64,000 nt of DNA from Sphingomonas sp. (GTDB lineage Bacteria; Pseudomonadota; Alphaproteobacteria; Sphingomonadales; Sphingomonadaceae), in assembly GCA_017849555.1 (NCBI GenBank), contig JAFIGU010000085.1, positions 62,001 through 126,000 on the forward strand. Direction: 5' to 3'. Position numbers and translations under genes: made by a program. Numbering within the stretch: the first letter of the stretch is position 1; each line of letters opens with the position of its first letter. Below, piece by piece: positions 28,201 to 34,243 of this stretch. The notes under the pieces were generated by a model. It was not told the DNA's origin, made no database searches, and saw nothing but the letters and a program-made list of their open reading frames with translations.

Positions 28201-31200
28201 CCTCGCGGCGACGGGCGGCGTCAACCTTGCCGGCGCGGGCGCGGTATTCGATGTGAGCGGTGCTGGATCGCCGCAGACGATCGGTCTGCTTTCGGGTGTC
28301 GCCGGCAGCCAGGTCACATTGGGCAACACCAATCTTGCCATTGGCGGCGCCGGCAGCAGCACGTTCGGCGGCGCGATCACCGGCACCGGCGGGCTGACGC
28401 TGGGAGGCACCGGGACGCTGACCCTGACGGGGGCGAACAGCTTTACCGGCGGGACGACGATCGACAGCGGCACGCTCGCGTTGGGGACGGGGGGCAGCCT
28501 TTCGGCCGGTGGCGCGGTCAACCTTGCCGGCGCAACCGCGGTGTTCGATCTCAGCGCGGCTAATTCACCGCAGACGATCGGCACCTTGTCGGGCGTCGCC
28601 GGCAGCCAGGTCGCGCTCGGGGCCACCAGCCTGACGCTGGGCGGCGGCGCCAATAGTAGCTTCGCGGGACTGATCAGCGGTACGGGTGGCCTCGGTATCG
28701 GCGGGTCGGGGACGCTGGCGCTCACCGGGGTGAACAGCTACAGCGGCGGCACCACCCTCAGCGGCGGCGGTGGACTTGCGCTCGGCGCGAATGGCGCCTT
28801 GGGCAGCGGCGCGCTGACGGTTAGCGGGCTGGGCGGTACGCTCGGTGCGACCGTGCCCGGCATCACACTGGCCAATGCAATCAACCTCAATGATGTCGGC
28901 CTGACGCTGGTCGGCAGCAACGACCTCGCGCTCGGCGGTGCGATCGGTGGGACCGGCGGGTTGACACTCGGCGGGACCGGGACGGTGACGCTGAACGGCG
29001 CGAACGCCTATACCGGCGGCACGACGCTGAGCGGCGGTGGCGGTCTCGCGCTGGGCGGGAACGCGGCGCTCGGTTCGGGGGCGCTCATCGTGAGCGGTCT
29101 CGGCGGCACATTGACCACCGTCCTGCCCGGACTTGCGCTTGCCAACGCGATCGATCTCAATGACGCGACACTGACGCTCGGCGGCGGCAACAATATCGTG
29201 CTGAACGGCGTGATCGGCGGCACCGGCGGGTTGACCCTGGCCGGCACCGGGGCCGTGACCGTCAACGGCGCGAGCAGCTATGCTGGCGGGACCGCGCTCA
29301 GCGGCGGCGGCGAGCTTGTGGTTGGCGCGAACAACGCTTTAGGGGCCGGGGCGCTCACGGTGAGCGGTCCTGGTGGCACCCTGGGCGCGGCCGCGCCGGG
29401 CATCACGCTCGCCAATGCAATCAATCTGAATGGCGCCGCCCTGACGCTCGGCGGGGTCAATAATGTCGGTTTGACCGGGGTCATCGGCGGGACCGGCGGG
29501 CTGACGCTTGGCGGCACGGGCACGGTGACCCTCAGCGGCGCGAACAGCTATAGCGGTGGCACGACGTTCGGCGGCGGCGGTGGCCTCGCGGTCGGCGCGA
29601 ACACGGCGCTCGGCTCGGGTGCGCTGACCGTGAACGGCCTCGGCGGCACGCTGAGCGCGAGCGTCCCGGGCGTCACACTGGCCAATGCCGTCATCTTGAA
29701 CGGTGCCGGTCTCACGATCGGCGGCGGAGCCAGCCTAGGGCTGGGCGGCGTAATCGGTGGGAGCGGCGGGCTGACGCTGGCCGGAACCGGCACGCTGACC
29801 CTGGCGGGCGCGAACAATTATACCGGCGGGACGACGGTCAACAGCGGCACGCTCGCGATCGGCGCAGGCGGCAGCCTTGCGGCGGGCGGCGCGGTCAGCC
29901 TCGCAGGCGCGGGTGCGGTGTTCGATCTGAGCGCCGCCAATGCGGTCCAAACCATCGGCACTCTGTCGGGCGTCGCGGGGAGCCAGATCGCGCTCGGCGG
30001 CACCAGCCTGGCCGTGGGCGGCGGCGGTAGCAGCGATTTTGCCGGTACGATCGGCGGAACGGGTGGGCTGACGCTCGGCGGGGGCGGCGCGCTGACCCTG
30101 ACGGGCGCGAACAGTTACACCGGCGGCACGAGGGTCAACAGCGGCACGCTGGCGATCGGCGCGGGGGGTAGCCTCGCCGCGGGCGGCGCCGTCGACCTCG
30201 CCGGGCCGACCGCGATCTTCGACGTGAGCACCGCATCGTCACCGCAGAGCATCGGCACTCTGTCGGGCGTCGCGGGCAGCCAGATCACGCTCGGCGGGAC
30301 CAGCCTCGCCTTGAACGAGAACGGCAGCAGCAGTTTTGCCGGCGCGATCAGCGGCACCGGCGGGTTGACGCTGAACGGTACGGGCACGCTGACCCTGGCC
30401 GGCGCCAGCAGCTATAGCGGTCCGACGACGATCAACGGCGGAACACTGGCCGTCACCGGCGCGATCGGCAATTCGATCGTCGCCGTGAATAATGGCGCGA
30501 TGCTGACCGGCACCGGCAGCGTCGGTGGCCTCGTCGCGGCGGCCGGCAGCACCGTCGCCGCGCTGACCCCGGGGCAAGCGCTCTCGATCAACGGCGATGC
30601 GACGCTCCAGCCCGGGTCGACATTGCAAATCGCGATCAACCCGGTGCAGCGCGCAAGCCTTGCGGTGGCCGGATCGGCGCAGATCGGCGGCGCGACGCTC
30701 ACGCTGGTCTCGGCGCCGGGCCAATATCGTCTCGGGACCACCTACACCGTCCTCAACGCGACCGGCGGGGTCCAGGGACAATTCGGCGCGGTCAATTCGA
30801 CTTTCGTCTTCGTCGATCCCAGCCTGACCTATGGCTCGACCTATGTGTCCGCGACGCTCGAGCGCAACAGCATGCCCTTCGCCAGCATCGCCGCAACGCC
30901 CAATCAGGCGGCGGCGGCCGTTGCGATCGATCGGCTTGGCGTCAGCAACCCGATCGTTGGCGTCATCGCGGTTTCCGACGTACAAACCGCGCGCAGCGGC
31001 TTTTCGCAGCTCGCCGGTCAATTGCATGCCAGCGTGAGCTCGTCATTGCTGTCCGACAGCCATTATCTGCGCGATGCCGTGCTCGAGCGCGCGCGTACCG
31101 GGGCGGCTGGCGGCTCCGGTCCGCTCGGGGCGCTGTCCGCAGCGGGCAATATTCTCTGCCAGAATGCGGACCCGGTCGCGGCGGGCGAGGGGGCGATCCG

Positions 31201-32344
31201 GCATTGTGCAAGCGATTCGCCCTACCAGCCGGTCGTCTGGGGACAGGTGCTCGGCGGCTGGGGCAAGCTGCGTGGCGACGGCAATGCGTCGAGCCTCCAC
31301 CGCGATCTCCAGGGGATGATCGCCGGCGTCGATGTCGCGCCGAGCGATGAGGTGCGGTTGGGCATCGCCGGCGGCTATACGCACAGCGGGTTCGACATTG
31401 CCGACCGGAATGGCACCGGGTCGATCGACAGTTATCATATCGCTGCCTACGGCGCCGGGCAGTTCGGCGGCTTCGGCGTGCGCGGGGGCGTCGCTTACAG
31501 CCTTTATCGCATCCACGGCGACCGCACCGTCGCCTTCGCCGACTTCCGCGACCGGCTGCGCAGCGGCTATGACGCGTCCGGAACGCAGGTGTTCGGCGAG
31601 ATCGGCTATGGCATTCCGGTCGGCAAGGCGGCGGTCGAGCCGTTCGCGGGAATCGCCTATGTCGCGCTGCGTACCAACGGCTTCCACGAGCGAGGTGGCG
31701 CGGCGGCGCTGGTCGGGAACGCCAACCGGGCGCGTGTCGGCTTTTCCACCCTGGGCCTGCGCGGTGCGGTCGAGCTGGGCGATGCCGCCGGGTTCGATCT
31801 CAGAATTTATGCGACGGCGGGTTGGCGCCACGCGTTCGATGATGTCCGGCCCGTCGCCGCGCTCGCTTTCGTGGGCGGCGACGGATCGCGCTTCCAGACG
31901 GCGGGCGTGCCGATCGCGCGCAACACCGCCTTCGTCGAACCCGGCGTCGATATGACGATTGCGCGGCATCTGTCGCTGGGCGTCTCGTATCGCGGCCAGT
32001 TCGGCGACGGCGCACGCGACAATGCGGTGCTCGGGAATATCCGCTGGCGGTTCGGCGGCGCGACACGCCGGGCGCCGGAGACCGGGGTGCGCGCGACGGA
32101 CGCGATGCCGGTCCTCTCGCCGCCGGTTCCCGCGCCGGCGCCAGCGGTTACGCCGGCCGCGGCGCCGGTCCCGGTGGTCGTCCCCGCGCTCGCGCCTCAG
32201 GCCGAGGCGGTCGCTCCCGCGCAGCGGACCAGGGCGAAACGGCTGGTCCCGCGCAAACCGCGACATGCGATCAAGGGCGAGATGGGTGCCCTCGACCGGT
32301 CGGTGCCTATGGTCATCCGGGCTTCCGCGCGTGCCGGCGAGTAG
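19289..32344 (+). CDS. Giant PATR-repeat autotransporter (type Va secretion adhesin)
   Basis: 4351 residues, far above the usual 1000-1500. Signal sequence about 1-38 (extended N-region; cut near EAEAQ). Residues about 40-362 are a repeat-poor beta-helix start with Asn/Thr/Gly-rich strands. Residues 363-3686 hold 36 complete repeats of two kinds containing the passenger motif GGLTLGGTGTLTL...Y(S/T)GGT; a last partial repeat and capping region follow (3687-3983). The outer-membrane beta-barrel is about 3984-4255, ending NIRWRF. Unusually, a 96-residue tail (4256-4351), Pro/Ala-rich then Arg/Lys-rich, comes after the last strand. GGGAG precedes the ATG. The next gene, an L,D-transpeptidase, overlaps the end. 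Likely a surface fibre for adhesion or aggregation. Confidence 0.95.
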   Translation: MGHSVSARRMNRISRSLRSGSAASVIAWLALFPTEAEAQCAANPVGSSTIVCSGAVVVYSNTSNGLDVTVDPTATITVVPIAGGTALSLTGNNVTLTNNGSINAAAGPTFATNGAIVGNTATGSTVNVTNNGSITAGTSLLAGPALTVNNGVGGVSTIVNSGTIGAAGFAIGSAAVSTAGSGTVNFTNNYGGAINGSAVFAGGSSGNSFINGGTITGGVSLGASAGALNSFTAMTGSSIGTTVDAGIGTNSTLSLAQNSGGGSPTSGSIAIGSYTNFSNLSVQGGTWNITGAWVPAAASTPVVTLGGGTAIVNLPGVFATASITGNGGALQAGVAGLSLANAINLTGGLAISGSNGLTLSGAIGGAGGLTMGGAGTLTLTGANAYAGGTTLNGGGGLVLGNGLALGTGTLALSGLGGSLSASVPGVALSNVINLNGAGLMLGGANSLTLAGAIGGIGGLTLGGGGVVTLNGASSYSGGTLLNGGGGLTVGANAALGIGALTVAGAGGTLSVGVPGVTLANAVNLNGGLTIGGGNTLGLGGAIGGTGALTLSGPGTVTLSGANAYSGGTTLSGGGILAVGASAALGTGALTVSGLGGTLSAVTAGVTLANAVSLNTGLTVGGSNSFGVSGAIGGTGGLTLGGTGTLTLSGANNYTGGTIVNSGTLALGAGGRLAAGGAVNLAGSGAIFDLSAAGAAQTIGALTGVAGSSISLGGNNLTVSGSASTTFAGAIGGTGGLTLGGTGSLTLAGTNTYTGGTTVTGGTLAIGLGGSLAAGGPVNLAGAGVTLDLSAAGGAQTIGTLTGVAGSAIALGGTNLTVAGNSNGTFGGTIGGTGGLTLGGTGTLTLTGVNTYTGGTVINSGTLAIGAGGGLAATGAVSLAGAGASFDLSLAGAAQTIGALSGVAGSSIALGGNNLTVGGGASTTFAGVIGGTGGLTVGGTGTLTLGAANGYSGGTTLNGGGGLVLGANGALGTGALTVSGLGGAVNVAAPGIALTNAINLTGTGLTLGGSDDVVLDGTIAGTGALTLGGTGTVTLNAANSYSGGTNLSGGGGLALGANGALGSGALTVNGLGGTLSAATAGITLANAVTLNGAGLAIGGANSFSISSAITGTGGLTLGGTGTLTLTGANGYTGGTLINNGTLALGAGGSLAAGGAVDLAGATSVFDLSAANSPQIIGALSGVAGSQVALGGTSLTLGGSANGTFAGTIAGTGGLTLGGTGTLTLAGANGYTGGTTLNGGGGLAVGVNAALGTGALTVGGLGGTLSAAVGGVTLANAINLNAGLTLGGSNDFALSGLIGGTGGLTLGGSGTVTLGAANSYSGGTALSGGGALALGANGALGTGALTVNGLGGTLSASIPGVALANAINLNGAGLTLGGGNDIALGGAIGGSGGLTLGGLGTVTMGGANNYGGGTLLSGGGGLALGTNTALGTGALTVSGLGGALSAAIPGVVVANAIDLNGAGLALAGGNGLTLNGAIGGTGGLTLGGTGTVTLGSANTYAGGTALTGGGALALGASGSLGSGVLTVNGLGGTLSAAAPGIALTNAIDLNGATLTLGGTNSLALNGLISGTGGLTLGGTGTVTLGAANSYSGGTTLSGGALALGGSGALGAGALTVGGLGGALSAGVPGIALANAVNLNGAGLTLGGANSLALNGAIGGSGGLTLGGTGTVTLGAANNFTGGTALNGGGGLALGANGALGIGTLTVSGLGGTLSAAVPGASLTNAIDLNGAGLTLGGANDIALSGAIGGTGGLTLGGTGTVALGSANSYSGGTSLTGGGTLAVGADTALGTGALSVGGLGGTLSAATNGVALANAVNLNGTGLTLAGSNDLALSGAIGGSGGLTLGGTGTVTLNGANAYSGGTTLSGGGGLAVGANAALGTGALTVSGLGGTLSAATSGVTLANAVNLNGAGLTIGGGNNLGVSGAITGTGGLTLGGTGTLTLTGANSFTGGTTINSGTLALGAGGSLAAGGAVNLAGATAVFDLAAANSPQTIDILSGVAGSQIALGGTNLTLGGSANSSFAGMIGGTGGLTLAGTGTLTLGGTNTYSGGTTLSGGGGLVVGANGALSTGALTVSGLGGTLSAAAPGVALANAIDLNGAGLTLAGSNDLALSGAIGGTGGLTFGGTGTVTLNGANAYSGGTTLSGGGTLAFGSDNALGTGALTVSGLGATLSATTAGLTLANAIDLNGANLTFGGANNYTLSGAISGTGGLILGGTGVVSLTGASSYTGGVGLNGGNLVLGDSIALGSGALTVGVLGGTLSAASPGIALANAIDLNGNLTLGGANSLALNGTLGGTGGLTLGGTGTVTLGATNSYSGGTLLNGGGGLALGANGALGTGALTVGGLGGTLSAAAPGIALANAIDLNGANLTLGGANDLALGGVIGGTGGLVLGGTGTVTLNSANSFAGGTILDGGGGLALGANGALGTGALTVSGAGGTLSAAVPGIALANAIDLNGATLTLGDANGLTLAGAIGGTGGLTLGGTGTITLTGANNYSGGTTLNSGGGLALGANTALGTGALTVNGLGGTLSASVPGIALANAVDLNGAGLTLGGSNSIALNGVVAGTGGLTLAGAAAVTLGGANSYSGGTTLSGGGDLALGTNTALGTGALTVSGAGGALSATLPGVAVANAINLNGATLTLGGTNDVALNGVIGGSGGLVLAGANTVTLAGTNNYAGGTTLNGGGGLALGANAALGTGALTVAGLGGTLSGAVPGISLANAIDLNGANLTLGGANDLALNGTIGGTGGLTLGGTGIVTLGAANGYTGGTALTGGGTLALGATGALGTGALTVSGQGGTLNAAAPGITLANAIDLNGAGLTLGGANNLALGGVIGGTGGLTVNGSGIVTLTGANNYTGGTAIDAGTLALGAGGSLAAGGAVNLAGATAVFDLSAAGSPQTIGTLSGTAGSQIALGGTNLVIGGSTNSAFAGVIGGTGGVTLNGIGALTLTGTNTYTGGTTIDSGTLAIGAGGSLAATGGVNLAGAGAVFDVSGAGSPQTIGLLSGVAGSQVTLGNTNLAIGGAGSSTFGGAITGTGGLTLGGTGTLTLTGANSFTGGTTIDSGTLALGTGGSLSAGGAVNLAGATAVFDLSAANSPQTIGTLSGVAGSQVALGATSLTLGGGANSSFAGLISGTGGLGIGGSGTLALTGVNSYSGGTTLSGGGGLALGANGALGSGALTVSGLGGTLGATVPGITLANAINLNDVGLTLVGSNDLALGGAIGGTGGLTLGGTGTVTLNGANAYTGGTTLSGGGGLALGGNAALGSGALIVSGLGGTLTTVLPGLALANAIDLNDATLTLGGGNNIVLNGVIGGTGGLTLAGTGAVTVNGASSYAGGTALSGGGELVVGANNALGAGALTVSGPGGTLGAAAPGITLANAINLNGAALTLGGVNNVGLTGVIGGTGGLTLGGTGTVTLSGANSYSGGTTFGGGGGLAVGANTALGSGALTVNGLGGTLSASVPGVTLANAVILNGAGLTIGGGASLGLGGVIGGSGGLTLAGTGTLTLAGANNYTGGTTVNSGTLAIGAGGSLAAGGAVSLAGAGAVFDLSAANAVQTIGTLSGVAGSQIALGGTSLAVGGGGSSDFAGTIGGTGGLTLGGGGALTLTGANSYTGGTRVNSGTLAIGAGGSLAAGGAVDLAGPTAIFDVSTASSPQSIGTLSGVAGSQITLGGTSLALNENGSSSFAGAISGTGGLTLNGTGTLTLAGASSYSGPTTINGGTLAVTGAIGNSIVAVNNGAMLTGTGSVGGLVAAAGSTVAALTPGQALSINGDATLQPGSTLQIAINPVQRASLAVAGSAQIGGATLTLVSAPGQYRLGTTYTVLNATGGVQGQFGAVNSTFVFVDPSLTYGSTYVSATLERNSMPFASIAATPNQAAAAVAIDRLGVSNPIVGVIAVSDVQTARSGFSQLAGQLHASVSSSLLSDSHYLRDAVLERARTGAAGGSGPLGALSAAGNILCQNADPVAAGEGAIRHCASDSPYQPVVWGQVLGGWGKLRGDGNASSLHRDLQGMIAGVDVAPSDEVRLGIAGGYTHSGFDIADRNGTGSIDSYHIAAYGAGQFGGFGVRGGVAYSLYRIHGDRTVAFADFRDRLRSGYDASGTQVFGEIGYGIPVGKAAVEPFAGIAYVALRTNGFHERGGAAALVGNANRARVGFSTLGLRGAVELGDAAGFDLRIYATAGWRHAFDDVRPVAALAFVGGDGSRFQTAGVPIARNTAFVEPGVDMTIARHLSLGVSYRGQFGDGARDNAVLGNIRWRFGGATRRAPETGVRATDAMPVLSPPVPAPAPAVTPAAAPVPVVVPALAPQAEAVAPAQRTRAKRLVPRKPRHAIKGEMGALDRSVPMVIRASARAGE
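20375..30346 (+). repeat. Tandem coding repeats: 36 units of about 270 bp (type A) and 297 bp (type B)
   Basis: In-frame units begin at the Ile/Val/Leu of IGGTGGL. Type A (26 units, about 90 residues) has GGGGLALGANGALGTGALTV and later LANAIDLNGAGLTLGG. Type B (10 units, 99 residues) has SGTLALGAGGSLAAGG and FDLSAANSPQTIGTLSGVAG. Order: AAA BBB AA B AAAAAAAA B AAAAAAAAA BBB AAAA BB. Copies are mosaics: a stretch of about 110 bp starting at 25061 is almost identical to one at 28376. Expansion and gene conversion are likely, and short-read assembly could misjudge copy number. Confidence 0.93.
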
Positions 32345-33542
32345 ATGGCTGCGTCGGAGCGCGAGTTTCCTCGCCGCGCTGCTCGCCGTCTCGATCATTT
32401 CGGGCGCGCACGCACAACGAGCAGAGAGCCGGTGGACGATCGCCGACGCAAGGGCGCTCCTGGCCTATATCGACGGGATCGAGAATGAAGGACTGATTCC
32501 CGCCGATTATGCGCCTCAAACGCTACGGCGCGCGATCGAAAATAGGGAAGGCGCGGTCCTCGACGCTGCCGCCGATGCTTCCTTCACCGCGCTGGTCGAG
32601 GATTTGCGTGATGGTCGCACGCCCGTCGATGACCGCGGTGCATGGTATGTCGACGACGACGACGAGATTCGTAACCCGGCCGACGCGGTGTTGGCGCGTG
32701 CCCTCCGCACGCATGACATCTCCGGCACCCTTGCGTCGCTCGACCCCACGGCGCCCGATTATGCTGCGCTGAAGGAGGCTTTGGCCGGGACTCCTGCCGC
32801 TGACATCCGCCGACGTGCGTTGTTGCGCGTCAATATGGATCGCTGGCGCTGGTTTCCGCGCGACTTCGGCAGCGACTATCTGTTCGTCAACGTGCCCGAG
32901 TTCCGGCTTCGGCAGGTGCGCGGTGGCGACGTCGTTCGGAACTATCGCGTGATCGTCGGCAAGCCCGGCGATACCGCGACGCCGATTCTGGCGGAGAAAG
33001 CCGCGGCGGTCGTGCTCAACCCGGTCTGGACGGTGCCTGAGCCGATCGCCGAGGGCGAGAAGCTCGGCGCGCGCCTCTTCGCCCATCCCGACATGGCGCG
33101 GGCAGGGGGTTATGTCGTTCGCCGTGACGCCGGTGGCAGGATCGCCGTTATCCAGCAGCCGGGGCCCGCGAATGTGCTGGGCAAGGTCAAGATCGACATG
33201 CCGAATGCCTATGGGATCTACCTCCACGACACGCCGGCGCAGGATCTGTTCGATCGCGCCGTTCCCGCGCTTAGTCACGGTTGCATTCGCGTGGAAGGAG
33301 CAATCGCGCTGGCGACCGATCTCGTTGGGACGAAGGCGGATATGCCGCCGGGGGCGGTGAAGGCGATCGTCGGCGCCGGCCAGACGCGCAACATCGCGCT
33401 GCCGCGCCCGATGCCGGTCCTTATCGGCTATTTCACGATCGGCCCAACATCGAACGGCGGCTCACTGGCCGTCTTCGGCGACATTTACGGTTGGGACCCA
33501 CCGGCAGCGGCAAGTTTCCAGCGGCCGCGCGTGCCGCGATGA
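32331..33542 (+). CDS. YcbB-like L,D-transpeptidase
   Basis: 403 residues from a GTG that lies 14 bases inside the autotransporter gene. Signal sequence LRRSASFLAALLAVSIISGA, cut before AQ. N-terminal scaffold domain, then the catalytic domain: NMDRWRWFPRDFGSDYLFVN, VPEFRLRQVRGGDVVRNYRV, AVVLNPVWTVPEPIAEGE, and the active site SHGCIRV with Cys318 and His316. Such enzymes make 3-3 cross-links in peptidoglycan or attach proteins to it in the periplasm. It is shorter than E. coli YcbB (about 615), probably lacking part of the N-terminal region. Overlap with the giant autotransporter gene implies co-expression. Confidence 0.93.
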   Translation: MPASRWLRRSASFLAALLAVSIISGAHAQRAESRWTIADARALLAYIDGIENEGLIPADYAPQTLRRAIENREGAVLDAAADASFTALVEDLRDGRTPVDDRGAWYVDDDDEIRNPADAVLARALRTHDISGTLASLDPTAPDYAALKEALAGTPAADIRRRALLRVNMDRWRWFPRDFGSDYLFVNVPEFRLRQVRGGDVVRNYRVIVGKPGDTATPILAEKAAAVVLNPVWTVPEPIAEGEKLGARLFAHPDMARAGGYVVRRDAGGRIAVIQQPGPANVLGKVKIDMPNAYGIYLHDTPAQDLFDRAVPALSHGCIRVEGAIALATDLVGTKADMPPGAVKAIVGAGQTRNIALPRPMPVLIGYFTIGPTSNGGSLAVFGDIYGWDPPAAASFQRPRVPR

Positions 33543-33600
33543 AGAGGCTCAGGGATTACGCGTGGCAGGGGGTGGCTGGTTCTAGGGGCGAGCCATCGAT

Positions 33601-33633
33601 CGGGCGCTCGGATCACCGTGATCCGAGCTCCCG
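33601..33633. terminator. Strong hairpin between convergent genes, likely bidirectional terminator
   Basis: GCTCGGATCA, CCG loop, TGATCCGAGC (33606-33628), a perfect 10-bp stem extended by CGGG/CCCG after one mismatch. It lies between the convergent L,D-transpeptidase and glycine-zipper genes. There is no U-tract, so termination efficiency is uncertain. Confidence 0.6.
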
Positions 33634-33649
33634 ACCGTCTAAAGTGAGG

Positions 33650-34030
33650 TTAGCGGCAGCGCACCTGGCCGCGATCGACCGAACGGCCGAGCAAGGCGCC
33701 GCCGGCGCCGCCGATCAGCGTGCCGAGCGTATCGCCGCCGATCGCGTTGCCGAGCAGGCCGCCTGCCAGACCACCGATCACCAGACCGGTGGTACCGTCG
33801 TTGCGGCGGCAATAATAACGCCCGTCGCGGCCGCGGTAGATGCGATCGTTGCGGCTGAGGCGGCGCTCCCGATAGCGCCCCGGGCGATAGGAATGCGATG
33901 CATCCCAGCCCTGCCTGTCCCCCTGCCAGCGATAATCGCGATCGCGATGCTGGGCGGCAGCCGGTGCCGGCAACGCGACCGGCAGCGCGACGGTGGCGGC
34001 AGCGATAGCGGCGACCAATTTCATACGCAT
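33650..34030 (-). CDS. Glycine-zipper 2TM outer-membrane-type protein
   Basis: 126 residues with a signal peptide ending APAAAQ. The mid-region is rich in Arg, Tyr and Asp (YRPGRYRERRLSRNDRIYRG). The C-terminal 40 residues hold the glycine zipper: GLVIGGLAGGLLGNAIGG and GTLIGGAGGALLGRSVD, a hairpin of two small-residue helices found in SmpA/SlyB/OmpA-associated lipoproteins and in surface proteins of sphingomonads. It would insert in a membrane from the periplasm. AGGAG before ATG 34030. Function unknown; convergent with the L,D-transpeptidase. Confidence 0.88.
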   Translation of the reverse strand: MRMKLVAAIAAATVALPVALPAPAAAQHRDRDYRWQGDRQGWDASHSYRPGRYRERRLSRNDRIYRGRDGRYYCRRNDGTTGLVIGGLAGGLLGNAIGGDTLGTLIGGAGGALLGRSVDRGQVRCR

Positions 34031-34110
34031 GGGACATCTCCTTATTAGCGGAGGTTCAACGCTTCATCGCAGGTCGGGGTTCACCGCGCGCTGGCGCCGC
34101 TCTCGTGCTC

Positions 34111-34148
34111 GATTGAATTTACATTCTTTACTGAATGTAAATTCAATC
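34111..34148 (+). promoter_or_regulatory. 38-bp perfect inverted repeat before the secreted hydrolase gene
   Basis: Arms GATTGAATTTACATTC and GAATGTAAATTCAATC with a 6-bp spacer; all 16 positions pair. A -35-like TTGAAT (34113-34118) and -10-like TGTAAA (34136-34141), 17 bp apart, lie inside. The core TTTACATTC...GAATGTAAA has the form of TetR/AcrR operators. The candidate TetR is the gene at 35739-36395, but this is unproved. Confidence 0.75.
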
Positions 34149-34243
34149 TCGGCTTTAACATCTTTGGCGGCCGGGCCGCGCGATCGGGAGCACCGTCGAT
34201 CGATCGGGCGCCCGGCCGGAAAGTCGATCAAAGGGAGAGGCAG

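Noticed and set aside
20375..30346. Regular repeats that might suggest a CRISPR or VNTR array
   Set aside because: Units of 270-297 bp are in frame and coding, with no short identical repeats separated by unique spacers.
19462..30741. Dozens of antisense open frames of about 80-100 codons, one or so per repeat, with Pro/Val-rich translation
   Set aside because: They follow from the repeat unit's codon composition on the reverse strand, recur with the repeat period, lack ribosome sites and independent similarity.
31043..32398. 451-codon leftward frame at the end of the autotransporter
   Set aside because: Opposite-strand shadow of the barrel region; no recognisable domain or ribosome site.
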